Origin: Flagellimonas ochracea
GTDB taxonomy: Bacteria; Bacteroidota; Bacteroidia; Flavobacteriales; Flavobacteriaceae
DNA length: 64,000 nucleotides
Assembly: GCF_009903685.1 (NCBI RefSeq)
Contig: NZ_JAAABI010000001.1
Coordinates: 1,115,410 to 1,179,409, forward strand
Reading direction: 5' to 3'
A program made the translations under genes and the position numbers. The notes under the pieces were generated by a model, which saw only the letters and a program-made list of their open reading frames with translations, was not told the origin of the DNA and ran no database searches. Below are positions 1 to 7,469 of the stretch, one piece after another (positions within the stretch are counted from its first letter, which is position 1; every line of letters starts with the position of its first letter).

Positions 1-642
1 CAAGAGGTGCTACAGTCAAAGATGATGATGCTTTCTTCGCAAATGAATCCCCATTTTATTTTCAATTCGCTCGGATCGGTACAGTCGTACATCTTAAATA
101 ATGAAACCAATAGAGCGGTAGATTTCATTTCTGAGTTTGCCGGCCTGATGCGGAAGAATCTGGTCAATTCAACCACAAAATATATTTCCATCTCCGAAGA
201 ACTTGAATTTTTGGATAAATATTTATTGCTTGAAAAAATACGCTTCAACAATAGTTTTGATTATAGCATTACCGAAACGATCGACAATCCGCACGATACA
301 TTGGTTCCCCCTATGCTTTTGCAGCCTTTTATAGAAAATGCCGTAATACATGGGCTTAGTAAACTCAGTGACCGAAAAGGTGAATTGACGATTAGCTTGG
401 ATGAAGTTGAAGATAGAATTGTCTGTACCATCGTAGATAATGGTATTGGGAGGGAGAATGCTTCAAAGCTCCGCAGCCCCGGCCATAAATCGGTAGCCAT
501 AAGTAATTTGGAAACCCGTTTGGAGCTGTTGAACAACTCTGAGCAGACCGATGAATACTCGTATGAAATTGTGGATTTAAAGGACAAAAAAGGACCCATT
601 GGAACTAAGGTCACCGTGTGCTTTCCAAACGATTTACATTAA
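1..642 (+). CDS. LytS/YehU-type sensor histidine kinase, C-terminal part
   Basis: The reading frame is open from the first base, so the gene begins upstream of the window and only about 213 C-terminal residues are present. The fragment starts at the family's phosphoacceptor region, with the NPHFIFNSL motif typical of His_kinase (PF06580) proteins, and continues with a HATPase-like part: an N box at PFIENAVIHG and a G box at DNGIG. Such kinases sense at the membrane and phosphorylate a LytTR regulator. A LytTR regulator lies convergently next door and overlaps the last 9 bases, so the two are probable partners although they are not in one operon here. The signal sensed cannot be told from this part. 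Confidence 0.9.
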   Translation, partial: QEVLQSKMMMLSSQMNPHFIFNSLGSVQSYILNNETNRAVDFISEFAGLMRKNLVNSTTKYISISEELEFLDKYLLLEKIRFNNSFDYSITETIDNPHDTLVPPMLLQPFIENAVIHGLSKLSDRKGELTISLDEVEDRIVCTIVDNGIGRENASKLRSPGHKSVAISNLETRLELLNNSEQTDEYSYEIVDLKDKKGPIGTKVTVCFPNDLH

Positions 643-1401
643 TCGATTCAGCAAATCATCTTTTTTTCTGACCGAAACATCCACATGGGAACCATCGTTC
701 ATGATGACATAGCCTCCCTTTCCCTTTACATACTTTTCCAAATGCGTGAGGTTGATCATATGCGATTTATGAACCCTAAAGAAATTACATTGTTCCAAGA
801 GGGCTTCATATTCCTTCAATGGCTTGGAGACCAAAATCTTTTTACCATTTTGTAAATAGAAATTGGAATAGGAACGTTCCGCTTCCGCCCTTATGATGGC
901 CTCTGCTTCAATAAAGTCTATACCGTCTGACGAGGGAAGTGCTATTTTGGTAAATCGTTGATCTTCCAATCTTAGATTTGATTTCAGGACATTTATCTTT
1001 TCGGTACTCGTTGTGTTTTCCTTTTTGCCAATGACTTTCGTAGCACGAGCCACGGCATCCTGTAATTCCTTGATATTAACAGGCTTCATTAAGTAATCAA
1101 GAGCCGCATATTTAATGGCATTGATGGCATAAAGGTCGTGGGCAGTGGTGAAAATTACTTCAAATGGGGGCTCTTCAAAATGGTCAAACAATGTGAAACC
1201 ATTACCCCCGGGCATTTCGATATCCAAAAAGATGATTTGGGGATTTTTTTCGTGTATTAATCCCACAGCCTCATCAACATTGTAAGCATCCCCAAGAATT
1301 TCAATACTGGGACAAAAATTATCGAGCATTTTGCCCAATGTTTCATGGTGTCGTTCTTCATCGTCGACAATGATGGCCCCAATTTTGCTTTTGTCTTCCA
1401 T
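634..1401 (-). CDS. LytTR-family response regulator
   Basis: A 255-residue response regulator of the LytR/AlgR class. Residues 1-120 form a receiver with the acidic pair near the start (VDDEE), phosphoacceptor Asp60 in FLDIEMPG and the conserved Lys in MKPVN. Residues 150-255 form a LytTR DNA-binding domain, recognisable from the segments FYLQNGKK, FFRVHKSHMIN and GGYVIMNDGS. Length is normal for the family. It overlaps tail-to-tail with the LytS-type kinase end. No TGA-N6-TCA palindrome lies upstream, so it appears to be outside the regulon that dominates the rest of the window. Confidence 0.93.
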   Translation of the reverse strand: MEDKSKIGAIIVDDEERHHETLGKMLDNFCPSIEILGDAYNVDEAVGLIHEKNPQIIFLDIEMPGGNGFTLFDHFEEPPFEVIFTTAHDLYAINAIKYAALDYLMKPVNIKELQDAVARATKVIGKKENTTSTEKINVLKSNLRLEDQRFTKIALPSSDGIDFIEAEAIIRAEAERSYSNFYLQNGKKILVSKPLKEYEALLEQCNFFRVHKSHMINLTHLEKYVKGKGGYVIMNDGSHVDVSVRKKDDLLNRLM

Positions 1402-1478
1402 TTTCAGATGAATGCCACATAAATATACGGTTAATACTTCTTTTTAAATTCTGGGTTATTCTCTAAATTAGAAGGCAT

Positions 1479-2111
1479 ATGATAAGCTTAGGGTCCACAG
1501 CACCAGATTTTTACGCCAGAACCAACATGGGGGATATACAATTTCACGAATGGCTTGGATCGAGTTGGTACCTTCTGTTTTCGCATCCTGAAGATTACAC
1601 CCCAGTTTGTACCACTGAATTGGGAGTAGTGGCAAACCTGCAGGAAGAATTTGAAAAACGCGATGTGAAAGCCATTGCCTTAAGTGTTGACAGCCTTGAA
1701 TCCCATAAAGGTTGGATCAAGGATATTGAGGAGTCCATGAAAACCAAAATCAACTTTCCAATTATTGCGGATGAGCAGGCCGAGGTGGCACAGCTATATG
1801 GCATGATTCATAAAGACAGTTCAGAGAAGCACACCATTCGTTCTGTTTTCGTTATCGGACCAGAGAAAGACGTAAAGCTGATGCTCACCTACCCCATGGC
1901 GGTCGGAAGGAACTTTGATGAGATTCTCAGAGTCGTAGATGCACTTCAACTCTGTTCCAAACACCTCGTGGTCACTCCCGCCAATTGGGAACAGAAGGGA
2001 AAAGTCATTATCGACCCGTCATTGTTAGAAAAAGAAGCGGAGAAGGCCTTTCCCATGGGCCACGATAAGGTTACCTCTTATCTAAGGTATACCAACAGCC
2101 CAGTCGATTGA
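1479..2111 (+). CDS. 1-Cys peroxiredoxin (Prx6 type)
   Basis: A 210-residue cytosolic peroxidase reducing hydrogen peroxide and organic peroxides. The catalytic motif reads DYTPVCTTE, with the peroxidatic Cys in the PxxxTxxC arrangement, and RSVFVIGP and YPMAVGRN follow as expected for the long Prx6 subfamily. The C-terminal half (GKVIIDPSL, KAFPMG) is the Prx6 dimer extension, and total length fits the family. A second Cys near residue 160 (LQLCSKH) might act as a resolving residue, as in some microbial Prx6 proteins. It is divergent from the LytTR gene and has no TGA-N6-TCA palindrome upstream. Confidence 0.93.
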   Translation: MISLGSTAPDFYARTNMGDIQFHEWLGSSWYLLFSHPEDYTPVCTTELGVVANLQEEFEKRDVKAIALSVDSLESHKGWIKDIEESMKTKINFPIIADEQAEVAQLYGMIHKDSSEKHTIRSVFVIGPEKDVKLMLTYPMAVGRNFDEILRVVDALQLCSKHLVVTPANWEQKGKVIIDPSLLEKEAEKAFPMGHDKVTSYLRYTNSPVD

Positions 2112-2843
2112 ATGTGCTTTCAAATTCTTACGACATTGTTCCTTTTTTAATTGAATCTTTCAATAAGGGCGAAAAAGCACTTCATAAAAAAATATGGTCT
2201 CATTTGTAATTTTCCATCTTCAAATAAAATTTCTAATTAGACTATTTTCATTAAGACTTAAGAACTAATGAAATTTGAGGTGTTTTGTCAAAAAATTATG
2301 GTTGCGTAAAGCACAAAGTGTTTACATTTTTTGTCCTGCAAGCAGGACGAAGAATGTAAAGCAAGAGGGTAACACGCTAACGCGATGTTACAATTTATAG
2401 TTGATTGATTTTCAGTTAGTTGATGTAATCAAGAATTTCGTGAAAAACAGTTTTTACGCCAAAAACCCTGGGAAGCACTATAAACACTGAAAGTTTTTGG
2501 CGCAAAAAATATTATTTGATGCTTATTGTTGACGTTTGAACCGCCTTTTTTCAAGGATTTAGTTTAAAGTTATTTGTTGCGATTTGAAGAATGTTTCGAA
2601 AGCCAATTTTAAAAAGAGAGATGATTTAAAAATAGCAAGTGCGCCCTATTTCGATTTTACTTAACGCTTTTCTATCCGAACGCTATAAAATCAAAACAGG
2701 ATCCAAGCACAAAGTTTAAGGGTAAGGATTTGGGACTCTGTAAAGTGTTAAATAACCATAGCTTTCTTTCCTTTTGGCATTATTTATTTTAAAAAGTGTT
2801 AAATTTTTCATTTTTATCGACTGTTTGCAAATTGTTTGCAAAT
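2112..2843. other. gene-free stretch of about 730 bases
   Basis: No reading frame here has the length or codon pattern of a gene on either strand. The left half holds three inverted repeats, listed separately. The right half is AT-rich, with a direct repeat of TGTTTGCAAA at about 2822-2840 and no other structure I can support. Such stretches next to a tRNA gene can be remnants of past insertion, but nothing here shows an integrase or transposase. Confidence 0.6.
2321..2508. repeat. cluster of three inverted repeats
   Basis: First, arms 2321-2339 and 2342-2360 form an almost uninterrupted palindrome whose core is a perfect GTCCTGC/GCAGGAC separated by AA. Second, 2369-2377 and 2382-2391 pair as GTAACACGC against GCG(A)TGTTAC. 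Third, TTTTTACGCCAAAAAC at 2451-2466 pairs with its near-perfect complement at 2493-2508 across a 26-base loop. None is followed by a clear T-tract, so they do not look like ordinary terminators. They could be remnants of a repeat family or recombination sites; the function is unknown. Confidence 0.6.
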
Positions 2844-2880
2844 AAAAAAGCCTCAGAAGGAATAAACCTCTGAGACCCTA
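2844..2880 (-). terminator. Rho-independent terminator after tRNA-Arg
   Basis: On the minus strand a CTCAGAGG ... CCTTCTGAG stem with one bulge is followed by a run of T residues, about 10 bases beyond the end of the tRNA gene. Confidence 0.7.
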
Positions 2881-2890
2881 TGAATTCTGG

Positions 2891-2964
2891 TGATCGCGGC
2901 AGGATTCGAACCTGCGACCGTCTGCTTAGAAGGCAGATGCTCTATCCAGCTGAGCTACGCGACC
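2891..2964 (-). tRNA. tRNA-Arg (anticodon UCU)
   Basis: A complete cloverleaf of 74 bases. The acceptor stem is GGTCGCG/CGCGATC with one G-U pair, the D stem is GCTC/GAGC, and the anticodon stem TCTGC/GCAGA encloses the loop CTTCTAA with anticodon TCT. The T stem is GCAGG/CCTGC with loop TTCGAAT, and the discriminator is A. The next three bases (2888-2890) read CCA on the minus strand, so CCA appears to be encoded. A terminator follows. It is the left-hand neighbour of the long run of genes carrying TGA-N6-TCA promoters. Confidence 0.97.
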
Positions 2965-3084
2965 TAACTTTAAGGCTGCAAAGATACTAATGTCTATGAT
3001 TGTAAAAAATATTTTTTCTTGCAAGTTGATGTAAGCATTGCAAGCCATAAAAATCAATCAAAATTAGCCAAACCTGCCTTAAGA

Positions 3085-3127
3085 TGACGGATGTCATAAA
3101 AAGCAAATTATTTTGACGTTACTTTTA
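3085..3127 (+). promoter_or_regulatory. TGA-N6-TCA palindrome and -7 element for TerB-like/deoC/deoD
   Basis: TGACGGATGTCA at 3085-3096; TActTTTA begins at 3120, 29.5 nt from the palindrome centre. Predicted start of transcription is near 3132, just before the ATG at 3146. Confidence 0.75.
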
Positions 3128-3145
3128 GGATATAATTCTAGCACC

Positions 3146-3550
3146 ATGCTCAATTCAGAAAAAATAGGAAATGAATTCTACCAGAATCTTGGAAAACTAT
3201 TCTATGCAGTTGCAATGGCGGACAAACAGGTGCGACCTGTTGAGGTAAAACGACTCAGAAAATATGTGCGGCAGTACTGGTTGGAAATTGATGATTTTGA
3301 AGACGAGTTTAGTACAGACTCGGCTTATCAAATTGAAATTGTTTTTGATTGGTTGGAAGAGGAGGAAAAAAACGGGGAAGACTATTTTAAGGATTTTGAG
3401 GCTTTTTACAAAGAACATCCTGAAAAATTCAAACCTGAGATAAAATCGCTCATTATAAATACGGCCGAAGCCATTGCCAGCTCCTTTGCAGGGAAAAACA
3501 AGTCTGAGTTGTTGCTTATCTTTAAGCTAAAACTACTCTTCAAAGAATAA
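3146..3550 (+). CDS. TerB-like small helical protein
   Basis: About 134 residues, all helical and charged, with the opening FYAVAMADKQVRPVE that resembles TerB-fold proteins (a repeated-helix fold first seen in tellurite resistance loci). No signal peptide or membrane segment, so it is probably cytosolic. The start at 3146 is chosen because a possible upstream start at 3113 would lie before the predicted -7 element at 3120. The stop is directly followed by the deoC start (1 base gap), so it is translated as an operon with deoC and deoD. Function is not known; the TerB assignment rests on pattern resemblance only. Confidence 0.7.
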   Translation: MLNSEKIGNEFYQNLGKLFYAVAMADKQVRPVEVKRLRKYVRQYWLEIDDFEDEFSTDSAYQIEIVFDWLEEEEKNGEDYFKDFEAFYKEHPEKFKPEIKSLIINTAEAIASSFAGKNKSELLLIFKLKLLFKE

Positions 3551-3551
3551 G

Positions 3552-4190
3552 ATGGCCATAGCAGCATTTATAGATCATACCCTACTAAAACCAACAGCTA
3601 CCATTCCAGAGATCAAACAACTATGTGATGAAGCCATGGAACATCAGTTTTATGCAGTCTGTGTAAATGGATGCCATGTGGCTTTGGCAAAAAAAGAACT
3701 AAAAGATTCACCAGTAAAGGTTGCGGCAGTAGTTGGATTCCCATTGGGTGCCATGTCCACCCAAGCTAAGATAGCCGAAGCGAAGGATTGCATTCAGCAA
3801 GGGGCGGATGAAATCGATATGGTGATCAACATAGGATGGCTAAAATCAAACCTGGATGAAAAAGTACTCGAAGAGATTCGAGACCTCAAAACTTCCATCG
3901 GAGAAAAAACACTGAAGGTTATTTTAGAAACCTGTTATCTTACTGCAGAGGAAAAAGAACGTGTTTGCAAGCTGGCCGTACAAGCTGGAGCGGATTACGT
4001 GAAAACCTCTACCGGCTTCGGAAGTGGTGGAGCCACTTTTGAAGATGTGATTTTGATGAAAAAAACAGTCGGTTCCAAAGTAAAAATAAAAGCTTCCGGT
4101 GGAATTAAGGACAAACAGGCCGCTTTGAAATATATAGAACTGGGCGTTTCCAGAATAGGAACTTCATCCGGGCCTTCCCTGCTTAAATAA
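3552..4190 (+). CDS. deoC: deoxyribose-phosphate aldolase
   Basis: A 212-residue class I aldolase converting 2-deoxyribose 5-phosphate to acetaldehyde and glyceraldehyde 3-phosphate in deoxynucleoside catabolism. The Schiff-base lysine is Lys151 in YVKTSTGF, the second active-site lysine is Lys180 in KIKASGG, and the conserved Asp lies in DEIDMVINIG (Asp89). The opening FIDHTLLKP is diagnostic. It is the middle gene of TerB-like-deoC-deoD, so DeoD releases the sugar phosphate; no phosphopentomutase (deoB) is seen in the window. Transcription is predicted from the TGA-N6-TCA promoter at 3085. Confidence 0.97.
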   Translation: MAIAAFIDHTLLKPTATIPEIKQLCDEAMEHQFYAVCVNGCHVALAKKELKDSPVKVAAVVGFPLGAMSTQAKIAEAKDCIQQGADEIDMVINIGWLKSNLDEKVLEEIRDLKTSIGEKTLKVILETCYLTAEEKERVCKLAVQAGADYVKTSTGFGSGGATFEDVILMKKTVGSKVKIKASGGIKDKQAALKYIELGVSRIGTSSGPSLLK

Positions 4191-4197
4191 TTACATT

Positions 4198-4902
4198 ATG
4201 AGCACTCATATTGAAGCCAAAAAAGGAGAAATTGCCGAAACCGTCCTGATGCCGGGCGACCCCTTACGAGCGAAGTGGATTGCTGAAACATTTTTGGAAA
4301 ATTCATTTTGCTATAACCGAGTTCGGGGCATGTTGGGTTTCACGGGAACCTTCAATGGTAAGCGTGTCTCAGTACAAGGAAGTGGCATGGGCATGCCCTC
4401 CGCCATGATCTACTTCCATGAACTCATCAAGGAATATGGGGTCAAAAATATCATTCGCGTGGGCTCGGCGGGTTCCTATCAAGAGGACGTAAAGCTAAAC
4501 GATGTGGTTTTGGCCATGGCAGCATCCACAACTTCTGGAATGAACAATTCAAGATTCATTAATTCTGACTACTCCCCTACTGCCAATTTTGAACTTTTCC
4601 TGAAAGCTGTTAATTATGCTCAACAACATAACATTCCCATTAAGGCGGGCAATGTCCTTTCTTCCGACGAATTTTACGTGGACGACCCGAACGAATACAA
4701 ACTATGGGCAGAATATGGTATCCTTTGTGTTGAAATGGAAACAGCTGGACTTTACACCATTGCTGCCAAATACAAAGTAAAAGCCCTTACCATACTCACA
4801 ATTTCCGATTCATTGGTGACCGGTGAACGTTTATCTGCCGAAGATCGGCAAACCTCTTTTAAGGATATGGTAGAAATCGCTCTTGCCGCCACCATGGATT
4901 AG
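4198..4902 (+). CDS. deoD: purine nucleoside phosphorylase, DeoD type
   Basis: A 234-residue hexameric PNP of the bacterial DeoD family that phosphorolyses purine (deoxy)nucleosides to base and (deoxy)ribose 1-phosphate. The motifs are MPGDPLRAKW (phosphate site), GSGMGMPSA, the nucleoside-binding VEMETAGLY and the catalytic Asp in ISDSLVTGE. Length is the usual one. It follows deoC by 7 bases and shares its promoter, which links nucleoside breakdown to the regulon. Confidence 0.97.
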   Translation: MSTHIEAKKGEIAETVLMPGDPLRAKWIAETFLENSFCYNRVRGMLGFTGTFNGKRVSVQGSGMGMPSAMIYFHELIKEYGVKNIIRVGSAGSYQEDVKLNDVVLAMAASTTSGMNNSRFINSDYSPTANFELFLKAVNYAQQHNIPIKAGNVLSSDEFYVDDPNEYKLWAEYGILCVEMETAGLYTIAAKYKVKALTILTISDSLVTGERLSAEDRQTSFKDMVEIALAATMD

Positions 4903-4925
4903 CCAATTTTCTTTGATCCAAGAGT

Positions 4926-4968
4926 TGATTATTATCATTTTAATATAGCCAGTGCTCATGTACCTTTA
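4926..4968 (+). promoter_or_regulatory. TGA-N6-TCA palindrome and -7 element for flavodoxin-like gene
   Basis: TGATTATTATCA at 4926-4937; TAccTTTA begins at 4961, 29.5 nt from the centre. Predicted transcription start near 4973 precedes the ATG at 5004. Confidence 0.7.
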
Positions 4969-5003
4969 GGTAATTCAAGAAAAAATACCTAAATCCCATT
5001 GTC

Positions 5004-5546
5004 ATGAGAATACTAATAATTTATGGTACCAGCGAAGGGCAAACCCGTAAGATTTCCCGTTTCATGGAAGAAGTCCTCCAAGCCGAAGGGCACCAAGTGG
5101 TTATTGCAGATGCCACTGAAGAACCCCCGGCCCCTGATGCATTTGATGCCGTTTTGGTAGGAAGTTCCATTCATGCGCACAAATACCATAGCGCAGTAAA
5201 GCACTACGTCCAAGAAAACTTGCAAAACCTCAATCAAATGCCCACCGCTTTCTTTTCAGTTTGCATGGCAGTGGCCTACGATATTGAGGAAGAACATAGA
5301 GAAGCACACAACATTGCTATGGAATTTTTGGATAAAACAGGATGGAATACTCACGAGGTAATCCAAATTGCAGGTGCCCTAAAATACACCCAATACGATT
5401 ATTTTAAAAAGTTGGTCATGCGAATGATCGCCAAAAAACAAGGTGGTGCCACAGATACTTCCAGCGATTACGAGTATACTGATTGGAAAGCTGTAAAGAC
5501 GTTTGCGCTCAGGTTTGTGGAGAACATTCCGGCAAAAGCCAGTTAA
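5004..5546 (+). CDS. HemG-like flavodoxin-domain protein
   Basis: A 180-residue protein with an N-terminal FMN phosphate-binding loop of flavodoxin type (YGTSEGQT, residues 7-14). The continuation (LVGSSIHAHKYH, FFSVCMA) resembles the HemG family of menaquinone-dependent protoporphyrinogen oxidases. A role in heme synthesis or another quinone-linked reduction is possible but is an inference; housekeeping HemG activity cannot be separated from a general flavodoxin role here. It follows its own TGA-N6-TCA promoter. upp lies 142 bases downstream, beyond a hairpin at 5602. Confidence 0.75.
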   Translation: MRILIIYGTSEGQTRKISRFMEEVLQAEGHQVVIADATEEPPAPDAFDAVLVGSSIHAHKYHSAVKHYVQENLQNLNQMPTAFFSVCMAVAYDIEEEHREAHNIAMEFLDKTGWNTHEVIQIAGALKYTQYDYFKKLVMRMIAKKQGGATDTSSDYEYTDWKAVKTFALRFVENIPAKAS

Positions 5547-5601
5547 ATAACGCTACATAAAAACAAAAGGGCAATCCTGGTTTTTGGAAAAATGCCGTTT
5601 T

Positions 5602-5630
5602 ATCCCGATTTTACCAGAATAAAATGGGAT
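5602..5630. terminator. hairpin after the flavodoxin-like gene
   Basis: ATCCCgATTTTA pairs with TAAAATGGGAT (one bulged G) around a 6-base loop. There is no clear T-tract, so it may be an RNA processing or Rho-linked end rather than an intrinsic terminator. Confidence 0.4.
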
Positions 5631-5688
5631 TTGAATGATATTCCAGCTTGCTTGATAATAATCCCATCGTAAACCAATATCAAATGCA

Positions 5689-6342
5689 ATGATTGTCCAC
5701 AGATTTGATAAATCCAATTCGCTTTTAAATACTTTCATCGCTGAAATTCGGGATGTTGAAATTCAAAAGGATTCCATGCGGTTTAGAAGAAACATTGAGC
5801 GAATCGGTGAGATACTTGCCTATGAATTGAGCAAATCCCTTGATTATAAGCATAAAGTAATCAACACCCCTTTTGGAATCAAAAAAACCTCCCTGTCCAC
5901 CAATAAGCTGGTACTATGTTCGGTCCTAAGAGCTGGCCTGCCTTTGCACCAAGGGCTGTTGAGCTATTTTGATGGAGCTGAAAATGCTTTTATCTCAGCT
6001 TACAGACATCATCCAGATGGTGGAGATGATTTTGAGGTCATCGTAAAATACTTTGCCGCTCCATCCCTGGATGGAAAAACCTTGGTACTTACGGACCCTA
6101 TGCTGGGCACGGGAAAAACCTTGGAAAATGTATTGAATGCGTTAAGAAGTCATGGTGAGCCAAAAAATATTCATATCATTTCGGTAATAGGCTCCAAAGA
6201 TGGATTGGCCCATGTAGAAGAGGTTTTTCCAGAAGACACCCAACTTTGGATTGCCGCTGTTGATCAGGAGCTAACAAGTAAAGGCTACATTATTCCCGGA
6301 CTTGGGGATGCCGGAGATTTGTCCTACGGAGAAAAACTGTAG
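5689..6342 (+). CDS. upp: uracil phosphoribosyltransferase
   Basis: A 217-residue salvage enzyme forming UMP from uracil and PRPP. The PRPP loop reads TDPMLGTGKT (residues 137-146), and the uracil-binding C terminus GYIIPGLGDAGD is typical of Upp. LVLCSVLRAGLPLHQG is the other conserved block. It sits downstream of the deo genes, consistent with nucleoside recycling, but no TGA-N6-TCA palindrome is visible directly upstream, so it either reads through from the flavodoxin gene or has a separate promoter. It ends head-on to the channel gene. Confidence 0.95.
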   Translation: MIVHRFDKSNSLLNTFIAEIRDVEIQKDSMRFRRNIERIGEILAYELSKSLDYKHKVINTPFGIKKTSLSTNKLVLCSVLRAGLPLHQGLLSYFDGAENAFISAYRHHPDGGDDFEVIVKYFAAPSLDGKTLVLTDPMLGTGKTLENVLNALRSHGEPKNIHIISVIGSKDGLAHVEEVFPEDTQLWIAAVDQELTSKGYIIPGLGDAGDLSYGEKL

Positions 6343-6380
6343 AGATAATCGGTTCGCTGAGAAAACTAGTCTGGATGAGC

Positions 6381-7469
6381 CTATTCATCGTGCAGATTAT
6401 ACTTTCTAAGCATTCCACTCCACTCCAAAGATTGAATGCGGGCAATCAGTTGCTTGTTGATTTCATCAAAATAAGGCTGGGATTTGGGCATGATGAAACT
6501 TCTATACTGCTTGCTAAAGGTAAGTGGCAACGATTTGACTTTTTCCTCCAATTGATTGGTCAATATAAGGTATTCCAATGCGGTCTTATCATGAATAAGC
6601 ACTTCGATTTCTTTTCGGGACAAAGCCCGTAATGCCTGTGAAGCCGTCCGATAGGTTCGGTAGGGGCTTATCTCCTGCTGCAAAGTAAAAAATTCCGCGT
6701 CCGAAGCTCCCACAACCCCTAAACGATCTATGGTCTGCAAGTCATCCAACCCATCAATATTGGCCTCTAATGTATTCACAGTGAGTGTAGAGGCTATGGT
6801 AGCCGTGAAGCTGGAAATAATAATGATTGCTGAGAACATCCATACAATGGCTATGGTCTTACCCAAATGTGTCTTGGGCGCCTTGTCGCCATATCCCACC
6901 GTGGTCATGGTGACCGCAGCCCACCAAAGGCCATCAAATAAGCCCATAATTCCCGGTCTAAATTGATACTTATTCTTTTTCCTTTCTACAAACCATAAAA
7001 TAGTACCGAAAGTAAGAAGCACGATAACCAACAACAGCACTACATTTAGAAAATCCCTGGAGAAAAAATTATTGACGAAAATGCTGAACTTGCCTTGACT
7101 GCTAATGGTAGTAACCACTCCAATACTAGAAATATAAAAAGGTTGACTTATCTGAAAACGTTCCAATCGCATGGGGTTCACTGCCATGGGATTGATGGCC
7201 AAATCGAGCTCATCATAGTCCAAAGACCGTACGATTCCAACCTCATCGCTATATATCTCGTACTTAAAAGGAATACCAATTTCTTTGGCAATGTGTTCCC
7301 ATAAATCAATCGAAACCCCAGAAAATCCAGCTGCGTCTTTGATAACGAACGGAGGAGCTTCATACACTCCGACACGTAAGGTATCATTGGTGTTCTGTGC
7401 ACTACAAAGAATTGGACCAATCAAAATCAGTGAAAGTAACAGTACAGTTATGTATCTTCTTTTACGCAT
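6381..7469 (-). CDS. GluR0-like ligand-gated ion channel
   Basis: A 362-residue protein with the architecture of prokaryotic ionotropic glutamate receptors. A signal peptide (1-24) is followed by the first lobe of an SBP_bac_3 ligand-binding domain (about 30-115), TM1 (about 141-160), a pore loop with the potassium-channel filter TVGYGD at 190-195, TM2 (205-228) and the second lobe of the binding domain (235-355). A periplasmic ligand, probably an amino acid, would open a K+-selective pore. Its ATG immediately abuts the TAG of the upstream propeller sensor gene (no gap), which indicates coupled translation. There is no fourth transmembrane helix, as in GluR0. Confidence 0.9.
   Translation of the reverse strand: MRKRRYITVLLLSLILIGPILCSAQNTNDTLRVGVYEAPPFVIKDAAGFSGVSIDLWEHIAKEIGIPFKYEIYSDEVGIVRSLDYDELDLAINPMAVNPMRLERFQISQPFYISSIGVVTTISSQGKFSIFVNNFFSRDFLNVVLLLVIVLLTFGTILWFVERKKNKYQFRPGIMGLFDGLWWAAVTMTTVGYGDKAPKTHLGKTIAIVWMFSAIIIISSFTATIASTLTVNTLEANIDGLDDLQTIDRLGVVGASDAEFFTLQQEISPYRTYRTASQALRALSRKEIEVLIHDKTALEYLILTNQLEEKVKSLPLTFSKQYRSFIMPKSQPYFDEINKQLIARIQSLEWSGMLRKYNLHDE

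Noticed and set aside
1402..1478. Regulon promoter upstream of the peroxiredoxin
   Set aside because: No TGA-N6-TCA palindrome at the required position; the gene is probably controlled otherwise.
2321..2391. attC-like integron recombination sites
   Set aside because: The inverted repeats lack the RYYYAAC/GTTRRRY core arrangement, and no integron integrase or cassette array is seen.
2822..2840. Direct repeat of TGTTTGCAAA as a CRISPR or iteron signal
   Set aside because: Only two copies with no spacer structure, and no Cas or replication gene nearby.
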